The notes under the pieces are model-generated. The model worked only from the letters and a program-made list of their open reading frames with translations, was not told the DNA's origin and made no database searches. Of a stretch of DNA of 64,000 nt, positions 36,478-42,480 are shown one piece after another (position 1 is the first letter of the stretch; each line of letters opens with the position of its first letter). Source of the stretch: Novosphingobium aureum. GTDB taxonomy: Bacteria > Pseudomonadota > Alphaproteobacteria > Sphingomonadales > Sphingomonadaceae. Made by a program: the position numbers and the translations under genes. The stretch spans positions 372,001 through 436,000 of the forward strand of contig NZ_JADZGI010000001.1 in the NCBI RefSeq assembly GCF_015865035.1, read 5' to 3'.

Positions 36478-36504
36478 GCCCGTGCTCCGCAATGGAGCGC
36501 GGGC
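36478..36504. terminator. Hairpin between the M14 gene and tRNA-Gly(TCC)
   Basis: GCCCGTGCTCC (36478-36488) pairs with GGAGCGCGGGC (36494-36504) with one G-T wobble and a 5-nt loop. It sits between two converging transcripts and can serve both; there is no long T run. Confidence 0.5.
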
Positions 36505-36554
36505 ACGACGCCGCTGTGGGCGAGCGCCAGGCCTGATGTAATGGGAAGTGAGGC

Positions 36555-36628
36555 TGGAGCGGGTAGCGGGAATCGAACCCGCATAACTAGCTTGGAAGGC
36601 TAGGGCTTTACCACTAAGCTATACCCGC
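36555..36628 (-). tRNA. trnG: tRNA-Gly, anticodon TCC
   Basis: The 74-nt minus-strand gene folds into a cloverleaf: acceptor GCGGGTA/TACCCGC, D-arm GCTT..AAGC, anticodon stem CTAGC/GCTAG with loop CTTCCAA (anticodon TCC), and T-arm CGGGTTCGATTCCCG. CCA is encoded. It reads GGA and probably other GGN glycine codons. Confidence 0.97.
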
Positions 36629-36702
36629 TTGATCGAGCCGTTCGGCCAGATGTGGCAACCATGTCCTCGCGGTCGGGATGACCCGCCTGCGATTCGCTCG
36701 CG

Positions 36703-36731
36703 GATTGCCACGCGAAGCGCACTTGCGTCAA
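36703..36731 (-). promoter_or_regulatory. Promoter of tRNA-Gly(TCC)
   Basis: On the minus strand TTGACG (36726-36731) and GCAATC (36703-36708) are 17 bases apart, about 75 bases upstream of the tRNA. The same two hexamers precede the other tRNA-Gly gene in this window, which makes the call stronger than either alone. TTGACG fits the alphaproteobacterial -35 consensus. Confidence 0.5.
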
Positions 36732-36896
36732 CGCCTCTTTTCACGACGCGCGACGGTAAATGCCTGCAGGCCCGCATTTGCGCGGGTTCGGCAGGGTTTG
36801 TCGGGCTGAAAGCGCGGTGAGCGCCTGATCGCCTCCCTGTCGTCTCGCGCTTGCGGATGTTACCCTGCGCTCCCGGAACAGGAGGATCGAGCAGGC

Positions 36897-38291
36897 ATGG
36901 CAACGACACGAACCGGATCATCTGCCACCAGCGGCACGGCGACGGCGTCAGCGACAGGGAGCCAGCGGCGCGGGGCGCTCGACCTGCTGATGAAGTCGAG
37001 CCTTGGCAAGTTGCTGCGCCGTATCGGCGGCAGCGCCCCCAAGACTTCGGGCGATGGGCTGCTCGAACTCGCCGATGCTCTGCTCTCGGTGCGCGGGCGG
37101 GCTTCGGGGCCTGCGCTCGCTGCCGGCTTCTTCGATCACTACGAGGGATGCTCCAAGGCTGCACGAAAGGAATTCCTCGGCGCGATCCACGGTCTGCACC
37201 CCGCCGACAGCGGCGCGATCGACGCGGCGATCGAGCGCTGGAATGCGCACCGCGACGAGGCGGCGGCGCGCGCACTCCATGCCGCGAGCGAGGCGCCCAG
37301 CCGTGCGCTCATCAATCAGCTCAACCTCGCCCCGCAAGGGACGCGCAAGCTGATCGCCATGCGCGAGGATCTGCTCGATGCCGCAGGCGGCAAGCCCAAG
37401 GGCGGCCTTGCTGCCCTCGACCGCGAGCTGGAAAGCGCCTTTACCTCGTGGTTCAACGCGGGCTTCCTCGAGCTGCGCCGGATTGGCTGGGATTCGCCCG
37501 CCGTGCTGCTCGAGCGCATCATTCGCTACGAGGCGGTGCACACGATCCAGGGCTGGGATGACCTGCGCCGCCGGGTCGAGCCTGCCGACAGGCGCTGCTA
37601 CGGCTTCTTCCACCCGCAGATGCCCGAGGACCCGCTCATCTTCGTTGAGGTGGCGCTGACCGAGACGCTGCCCGGCGCGATCCACCAGGTCATCGCCGAG
37701 ACCCGCAAGGAAGTGCCTGCGCGCGAGGCGAATTGCGCGATCTTCTACTCGATCAGCAATTGCCAGAAGGGATTGAAGGGCATCCCATTCGGCAACCACC
37801 TCATCAAGCGCGTGGTCAGCCTGCTCAAGGAGGACCTGCCCCAGCTCAAGACTTTCGCGACGCTCAGCCCGGTGCCCGGTTTTGCCAAGTGGCTTGCTGC
37901 CGAACAGGAGGGCAAGGCGGTGCTGCCGGGCGCGTCCGAGCTGCGCACGCTCGCCGCGCGCTATCTGCTCACAGCCAAGGGGCGCGGGCTGCAGCCGCGC
38001 GATCCGGTCGCGCGCTTTCACCTTGGCAACGGGGCGCGGCTCGAGGCAATCCACGCCAATGCCGATCTCTCGCCCAATGGCCTTCGCCAGAGCCACGGCA
38101 TCATGGTCAACTACCTCTACGACCTCGACTATATCGAGGCCAACAGCTTCGCGCTCAACGAGAGCGGGACGATTGCCGCCGCGAAATCGCTGCGCGCGCT
38201 GATCGAGGAGAAGCCGGCCGACAAGGGCCAGAAGGGCACAGGGCGTTTCTCGGGCAAGGCTGCGGGCAGCGAGAGCGTGGCCCTGGCCTGA
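36897..38291 (+). CDS. Malonyl-CoA decarboxylase
   Basis: The 464-residue protein converts malonyl-CoA to acetyl-CoA and carbon dioxide. It has the helical N-terminal domain and the GNAT-like catalytic domain of the family, with the landmarks FHPQMPEDPLIFVEVAL, ATLSPVPGFAKWL and RQSHGIMVNYLYDL. The Ser of SPVPGF and His of SHGIMV correspond to the catalytic pair of the human enzyme. The start ATG follows AGGAGGA at ten bases; the first 25 residues are Thr/Ser/Ala-rich. It stands alone between a tRNA-Gly gene and the arsR cassette; no malonate transporter is next to it. Confidence 0.92.
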   Translation: MATTRTGSSATSGTATASATGSQRRGALDLLMKSSLGKLLRRIGGSAPKTSGDGLLELADALLSVRGRASGPALAAGFFDHYEGCSKAARKEFLGAIHGLHPADSGAIDAAIERWNAHRDEAAARALHAASEAPSRALINQLNLAPQGTRKLIAMREDLLDAAGGKPKGGLAALDRELESAFTSWFNAGFLELRRIGWDSPAVLLERIIRYEAVHTIQGWDDLRRRVEPADRRCYGFFHPQMPEDPLIFVEVALTETLPGAIHQVIAETRKEVPAREANCAIFYSISNCQKGLKGIPFGNHLIKRVVSLLKEDLPQLKTFATLSPVPGFAKWLAAEQEGKAVLPGASELRTLAARYLLTAKGRGLQPRDPVARFHLGNGARLEAIHANADLSPNGLRQSHGIMVNYLYDLDYIEANSFALNESGTIAAAKSLRALIEEKPADKGQKGTGRFSGKAAGSESVALA

Positions 38292-38442
38292 ATGTCGGCA
38301 GGGCCGGGGAAAGCCTGACGGGTCCTGCTTCCTGAGCTGGATTGAAACTGCGCGAGATGTGCAAGAGGCAAGAGAGCCGCTCGACTATCGGTCCATTTGG
38401 AATTGTTCGCGGCGATTGGCGTATTGCGCGATCCAGACCGGT

Positions 38443-38466
38443 GCGCCTTGATCCGCATCAAGGCGC
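38443..38466 (+). promoter_or_regulatory. FNR-type anaerobox upstream of arsR
   Basis: GCGCCTTGAT-CCGC-ATCAAGGCGC is a perfect 10-bp inverted repeat. Its core, TTGAT-N4-ATCAA (38448-38461), is an exact match to the FNR/FnrL consensus. The centre is 41.5 bases before 38496, so an FNR-family activator would sit at the class II position for a transcript starting near there. No fnr gene is in the window. Confidence 0.65.
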
Positions 38467-38486
38467 ATATGCGCTCCATCGCATAT
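38467..38486 (+). promoter_or_regulatory. Second palindrome, candidate ArsR operator
   Basis: ATATGCG-N6-CGCATAT (38467-38473 with 38480-38486) directly follows the FNR-type box. It covers the region where the -10 element (possibly CATATG, 38482-38487) would lie. An ArsR-family repressor commonly binds such a site to shut off its own operon. Confidence 0.55.
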
Positions 38487-38495
38487 GGTGCAGCC

Positions 38496-38810
38496 ATGGC
38501 ACAGCACGTCGACGAACTCCTCGCCGTCCTGGCAGAGCTCACGCGACTGCGTGCGCTTCAGATCGTCTGGGTTGGCGATGAACACAGTGTGTGCGACCTC
38601 ATGGGCCGCCTCGACGTGACGCAATCGCGCATGTCGCGGCACATGCAGCGCCTGAAGAAGGCAGGACTGGTGGTCGATCGCCGGGATGGGCAATGGGTCC
38701 GGTATCGCAAGTGCACCGCGCTCCCCGACGGGTGGGTGGCCATTATCGAACGTGTCCTCGATACACTGCCGACTTGCTCCGAAGCCCTCGACCACAAGAA
38801 GGCTGCATGA
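38496..38810 (+). CDS. ArsR-family transcriptional regulator
   Basis: The 104-residue winged-helix protein has its recognition region in SVCDLMGRLDVTQSRMSRHM followed by the wing (VVDRRDGQWVRYR). The usual arsenic site has two cysteines (CVC); here only Cys33 of HSVCDL remains, with Cys73 and Cys94 elsewhere, so the inducer may not be arsenite. The ATG at 38496 is preferred because both palindromes then lie upstream. The ATG at 38469 has a better ribosome binding site (AAGG) but falls inside the operator. The permease gene begins one base after the stop. Confidence 0.88.
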   Translation: MAQHVDELLAVLAELTRLRALQIVWVGDEHSVCDLMGRLDVTQSRMSRHMQRLKKAGLVVDRRDGQWVRYRKCTALPDGWVAIIERVLDTLPTCSEALDHKKAA

Positions 38811-38811
38811 C

Positions 38812-39867
38812 ATGAACACGCTTTCTGCATCCCTTGGCCAGGCCCGGAAGTCTCAGTCCGTGTGGTTCGTCGGCATTGCCCTCGCGCTCGCTGCGTGGTT
38901 CGCGGTCTATGCGCAGTTGCAGCCGTTGTCCCGGTGGCTCGTGGCCCGGATGCCGATCAGGCCGGACAGTCATCTTGCCGCTTCGGTCGAATTCTTCTTC
39001 TACGATACGCCCAAGGTCCTGATGCTCCTGACACTGGTGGTCTTCGCCATGGGCGTGGTGCGCAGCTTCTTTTCACCCGAACGGACCCGCGCTCTGCTCG
39101 CGGGCAAACGCGAGGGGCTTGGCAACATCGCAGCTGCGCATCTGGGCATCGTGACGCCGTTTTGTTCCTGCTCGGCTGTGCCCCTGTTCGTCGGCTTCGT
39201 GTCGGCAGGCGTTCCGCTCGGTGTGACGTTTTCGTTCCTGATTGCGGCTCCCATGGTCAACGAGATCGCACTGGGACTGTTGTTTGCGCTCGTGGGCTGG
39301 CAGGTCGCCCTTACCTATCTCGCCTTTGGCCTTGGCGTGGCCATCGTCTCGGGCTGGGTGATCGGCCGGCTGCACCTTGAAGGCTGGCTCGAGCCCTGGG
39401 TGCGCGAAGTTCAGGCCGCGGACGTGAATTTCGTGGATGAACATATTCGCTGGAGCGACAGGTTCGAGGCCGGTTGGGAAGCCGTGAAGGAGATCGTCGG
39501 CAAGATCTGGTACTGGTTGATCGCCGGAATTGCCGCCGGAGCGTTTATCCATGGCTATGTGCCGGCAGCCCTGCTTTCCGGAATCATGGGCGCTGACGCC
39601 TGGTGGTCCGTTCCGGCTGCCATCCTGCTGGGTATTCCCATGTACTCCAACGCAGCCGGGATCATTCCCGTGATCGAGGCACTGCTCGGCAAGGGGGCTG
39701 CGCTGGGCACCGTCCTGGCCTTCATGATGTCGGTGATCGCTCTGTCGCTTCCCGAAATGATCATCTTGCGCAAGGTCCTCAGCATCAAGCTGATCGGCGT
39801 GTTCATTGCCGTCGTAGGCTCAGGTATCCTTGCCGTGGGTTACCTTTTCAACGCGCTCTATTCCTGA
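38812..39867 (+). CDS. DUF318/ArsP-type permease
   Basis: The 351-residue inner-membrane protein has about nine helices and the family motif TPFCSCSAVPLFVGF with Cys118 and Cys120. A second half repeat includes GIPMYSNAAGIIPV. Members of PF03773 include ArsP, which exports trivalent organoarsenicals through cysteine binding; many others have unknown substrates. It lies one base after arsR and 17 bases before a thioredoxin-like gene, a common three-gene set. The substrate here is not known. Confidence 0.88.
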   Translation: MNTLSASLGQARKSQSVWFVGIALALAAWFAVYAQLQPLSRWLVARMPIRPDSHLAASVEFFFYDTPKVLMLLTLVVFAMGVVRSFFSPERTRALLAGKREGLGNIAAAHLGIVTPFCSCSAVPLFVGFVSAGVPLGVTFSFLIAAPMVNEIALGLLFALVGWQVALTYLAFGLGVAIVSGWVIGRLHLEGWLEPWVREVQAADVNFVDEHIRWSDRFEAGWEAVKEIVGKIWYWLIAGIAAGAFIHGYVPAALLSGIMGADAWWSVPAAILLGIPMYSNAAGIIPVIEALLGKGAALGTVLAFMMSVIALSLPEMIILRKVLSIKLIGVFIAVVGSGILAVGYLFNALYS

Positions 39868-39884
39868 AGAAGAGGATGCTTGGG

Positions 39885-40121
39885 ATGAAAGACATCAAGG
39901 TGCTCGGCCCCGGTTGCAAACGGTGTCAGGCCACGCAGGAAATGGTCGAGGCCGCCGCGAAGGAGCTCGGGTGCGACATCGCGATCGATAAGGTCACCGA
40001 CTACGCCGAAATGGCGAGGTACGGTATCGTGTCGACACCGGGCATCGTGATCGATGGCAAGCTCGTGCATTCCGGCGGGTTGCCGAAGGAAGACGATCTA
40101 AAGCGCTGGCTTCAGTCCTGA
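39885..40121 (+). CDS. Small thioredoxin-like protein with CxxC
   Basis: The 78-residue protein matches the minimal thioredoxin fold of the 'redox-active disulfide protein 2' group: GPGCKRCQAT gives Cys11-x2-Cys14 and STPGIVIDGKLVHSGG holds the cis-proline. It has no signal peptide. It probably reduces a substrate or a cysteine on the permease. ATG 39885 is preferred to 39876, whose ribosome binding site would be too close. It is the last gene of the cassette; 167 bases on is the 3' end of tRNA-Gly(CCC). Confidence 0.85.
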   Translation: MKDIKVLGPGCKRCQATQEMVEAAAKELGCDIAIDKVTDYAEMARYGIVSTPGIVIDGKLVHSGGLPKEDDLKRWLQS

Positions 40122-40288
40122 TCGCACGACGTAGCATCACGTGATCGTACGCGATGGGCGCCAGATGGACCTCGCCCCCGCTTGATACCTGAAGCGCGCG
40201 ACGGGTGATATCCAGACAAGCCAAGGCCCCGGAGCCGGACTTCGCGGGCCGTTTTGCGATCTTCGGAATATTTCGGAAAACGCGGCGC

Positions 40289-40362
40289 TGGAGCGGGTGA
40301 AGGGAATCGAACCCTCGTCGTCAGCTTGGGAAGCTGCTGCTCTACCATTGAGCTACACCCGC
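40289..40362 (-). tRNA. trnG: tRNA-Gly, anticodon CCC
   Basis: The 74-nt minus-strand gene has acceptor GCGGGTG/CACCCGC, D-arm GCTC..GAGC and anticodon loop TTCCCAA (anticodon CCC). The stem above the loop closes with four pairs, the fifth being a G-A mismatch. T-arm GAGGGTTCGATTCCCTT and an encoded CCA complete it. It reads GGG. Confidence 0.95.
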
Positions 40363-40385
40363 GTCTCGTAGCGCGAAGGAGCGCC

Positions 40386-40413
40386 GATTGCACCGAAACG
40401 CGGGCCGCGTCAA
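40386..40413 (-). promoter_or_regulatory. Promoter of tRNA-Gly(CCC)
   Basis: On the minus strand TTGACG (40408-40413) and GCAATC (40386-40391) are 16 bases apart, about 20 bases upstream of the tRNA. The -35 element overlaps the stop codon of the upstream cytochrome gene. The same pair precedes tRNA-Gly(TCC). Confidence 0.5.
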
Positions 40414-41480
40414 TGGGGCTCGCGCTTGGGGGCGGTCTGCTGCTGCGAGAGGGCGCGGGCGAGGGGGGCGATCTGGTCTGCCGGGATACGCCGGGCGATG
40501 ACGGGCATCGGGACCTGGGGCTTGTGCGCGTCGATCGTCGTCTCTTCGCCCTGCCAGGCTTCGAGGCGGCCGGTGAGGTAGGCGGCATGCTGGCCGGCGA
40601 TGTAGGGAGCCTTGCGTCCCGGCGCGTGGCACGAGGCGCAGGCGGGAAGCTGCTTGCGGCGGTCTCCCCCGACTAGGAGCGGATGCGTGGCGGCAAGCGG
40701 GACGTCGCGAAGGCCCGGCAGGGCGGCGAAGTGGTCGGCAAGGGCGCGCATCTGCGCCTCGTCGAGCGCGGCGGCGGCGACCTGCATCGCGCCGCTCTGG
40801 CGGCTGCCCGCGGCATAGGCACGCAGGGTGTGGTAGAGGTGGTCGGCCTTCTGTCCGGCGATGATGGGGATGTCACTCTGCTCGCGGCCCATGCCGTCGC
40901 TGCCGTGGCAGCCGGTGCAGGCGGCGAGACTGCGCGCGAGCGGCGGAGCGCTCTCCGGGGCGCTGGAGGGGCGCGGCGCGGTCAGCTCCTCGTAGCGCTG
41001 CGGGCTCATGGCGGGCAGGGCGCGCAGGAAGCCGACCATGCGGCGGATCTCGTCGGGGCGCTCGGGCGTCGGCCAGGCGGGCATGCCGGTGAACTTGACC
41101 CCGTGCTTGACGATCCAGAACAGCTCGCGGTCGGTGTAGTGGCCTGCGACCTTCGCAAGATCGGGTGCGGGCGGAGTGGCGGACTGCATCACTGGCGAAG
41201 GGCGATGGCCGGGCGCGCCGTGGCAGACCTGGCAGGCCTGGCGAAAGTGTCCTGCCGCGCTGACGAGGGCAGTGTCGTCGCGTACCTTCGCGGGCGTCTG
41301 GAAGGTGCTGTAGGTGCGCACCGAGTTCTGCATGGTCCAGTGCAGGAACCAGTCGGTCACCGCCCAGTGGCCCGAGCTCGCCGAGATCTGCATCAGCCCC
41401 GACCAGGCGAAGAGGAGCCCGGCAAGGGCGAGGCCGACGAGCGTCACGATCACGCGCTTCCAGGTCAGGCGAAGGGTCAT
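40410..41480 (-). CDS. Membrane-anchored triheme cytochrome c
   Basis: The 356-residue protein has an N-terminal membrane anchor (residues 9-30) and three c-type haem sites: CQVCH (83-87), CTGCH (188-192) and CASCH (281-285). The first lies in a domain like small class I cytochromes; the last two resemble a c4-type dihaem pair (QSDIPIIAGQKADHLYHTLR, APYIAGQHAAYLTG). It would sit on the periplasmic side and feed electrons to the caa3 oxidase encoded upstream. Its ATG overlaps the stop of the ctaG gene by four bases. It is the last gene of the operon. Confidence 0.9.
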   Translation of the reverse strand: MTLRLTWKRVIVTLVGLALAGLLFAWSGLMQISASSGHWAVTDWFLHWTMQNSVRTYSTFQTPAKVRDDTALVSAAGHFRQACQVCHGAPGHRPSPVMQSATPPAPDLAKVAGHYTDRELFWIVKHGVKFTGMPAWPTPERPDEIRRMVGFLRALPAMSPQRYEELTAPRPSSAPESAPPLARSLAACTGCHGSDGMGREQSDIPIIAGQKADHLYHTLRAYAAGSRQSGAMQVAAAALDEAQMRALADHFAALPGLRDVPLAATHPLLVGGDRRKQLPACASCHAPGRKAPYIAGQHAAYLTGRLEAWQGEETTIDAHKPQVPMPVIARRIPADQIAPLARALSQQQTAPKREPH

Positions 41481-42088
41481 GCCGGGTTCTCCGCGGGCGA
41501 CTTGAGGATGAGGGCAAGCAGGGCAAGGCCGCCGACGAGGTAGCTGGCAGCGCCCACCAGCAGCATGATGACCGCGCCGAGTTGCTGGTCGGCGAGCGCG
41601 TCGAGCCCGAAGGCGGGGCTGCCGCAGTAGAGCGCGCGGGGCGCAAGGCCGATCAGCACGCCGAGCAGGGTCATGTGCATCGAGGTCAGGAGCAGAGCGC
41701 CCACGCCTGCCGCACGCTGCGGGGCGTGGATCACTGCGTTCCACAGCAGGTAGCCACTGGCGAGGAACATGGCCTGTTCGGCGAGCATGGCGAGCAAGGA
41801 TGCATCGGCGAGGTCGCGCAGCAAGGGCAGGTGCCAGCCCCACACGACCGCGGCCTCGAGCGGCATCATCGCCATCGGGGTGACGCGCCGGGGGAAGCGC
41901 GCGGCGGCATCGAGCCGGGTGCCGGCAAGGCCAGCCGCAAGCAGGGGCGCTGCGAGCGCGACCGCGATCATGTGGCCGGCCATGTGCCCGGTCATGCCGA
42001 GCCCCGCCAGCGCCCAGCCGAGCGGGACGAGCACGATCCCGGCGAGGAGCGTGGCGCGGCGCAGGCGGGGCGCGAGGGCGGTGGTCAC
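41477..42088 (-). CDS. ctaG: caa3-type oxidase assembly protein CtaG
   Basis: The 203-residue polytopic membrane protein matches the caa3_CtaG family (PF09678), thought to help deliver copper to the oxidase. Helix boundaries carry His/Met residues suited to copper: MTGHMAGHM, VVWGWHLPL, AVIHAPQ, LLTSMHMTLLG. This is not the CtaG/Cox11 family, which has a single helix. The start is GTG 42088, overlapping the preceding stop by four bases (GTGA). Confidence 0.85.
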   Translation of the reverse strand: MTTALAPRLRRATLLAGIVLVPLGWALAGLGMTGHMAGHMIAVALAAPLLAAGLAGTRLDAAARFPRRVTPMAMMPLEAAVVWGWHLPLLRDLADASLLAMLAEQAMFLASGYLLWNAVIHAPQRAAGVGALLLTSMHMTLLGVLIGLAPRALYCGSPAFGLDALADQQLGAVIMLLVGAASYLVGGLALLALILKSPAENPA

Positions 42089-42480
42089 GTGCACTGCCTC
42101 AGGAAGACGACGGGGAGCGCGGTGAACACCACGCCCACGAAGCTGAGCGCTGCCAGCAGCAAGGTCGCGGTCGCGAGGAAGCGCAGGCGGTCGATCTCGG
42201 TGCTTTCCTCGTGGGGCGGGGGATCGCCCGGGGTACGCGACTGCTTCCAGCCCAGCCAGCCCGAAAGCGCGATCACGACCAGCGCCAGCACGCTTCCGGC
42301 GACGTAGAGCCAGGGCACGCTCGCGAAGCTGCCGGTCTTGGCGCAGGAGATCGCGGCCCACAGGTAGGAGAACAGGAAGTGCACCGCCCAGGCCGTGGGC
42401 GGTACGATCAGCACCCACAAGGTGATGACGAGGCGCTGGTGCCACTTGCGCTTCACTTCGCTGTTCATCTCGTCTGCCAT
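42085..42480 (-). CDS. Small membrane protein of the caa3 operon
   Basis: The 131-residue protein has three hydrophobic segments (VITLWVLIVPPTAWAVHFLF, WLYVAGSVLALVVIALSGWL, FLATATLLLAALSFVGVVFT) and one charged loop. It has no named function, but similar small proteins sit between oxidase subunits and ctaG in related operons. The ATG overlaps the oxidase stop by one base. It may be a subunit IV-like or assembly protein. Confidence 0.7.
   Translation of the reverse strand: MADEMNSEVKRKWHQRLVITLWVLIVPPTAWAVHFLFSYLWAAISCAKTGSFASVPWLYVAGSVLALVVIALSGWLGWKQSRTPGDPPPHEESTEIDRLRFLATATLLLAALSFVGVVFTALPVVFLRQCT

Noticed and set aside
38292..40362. Genomic island with att sites at the tRNA-Gly genes
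   Set aside because: No integrase and no direct repeat of the tRNA 3' end was found at the other side of the cassette.
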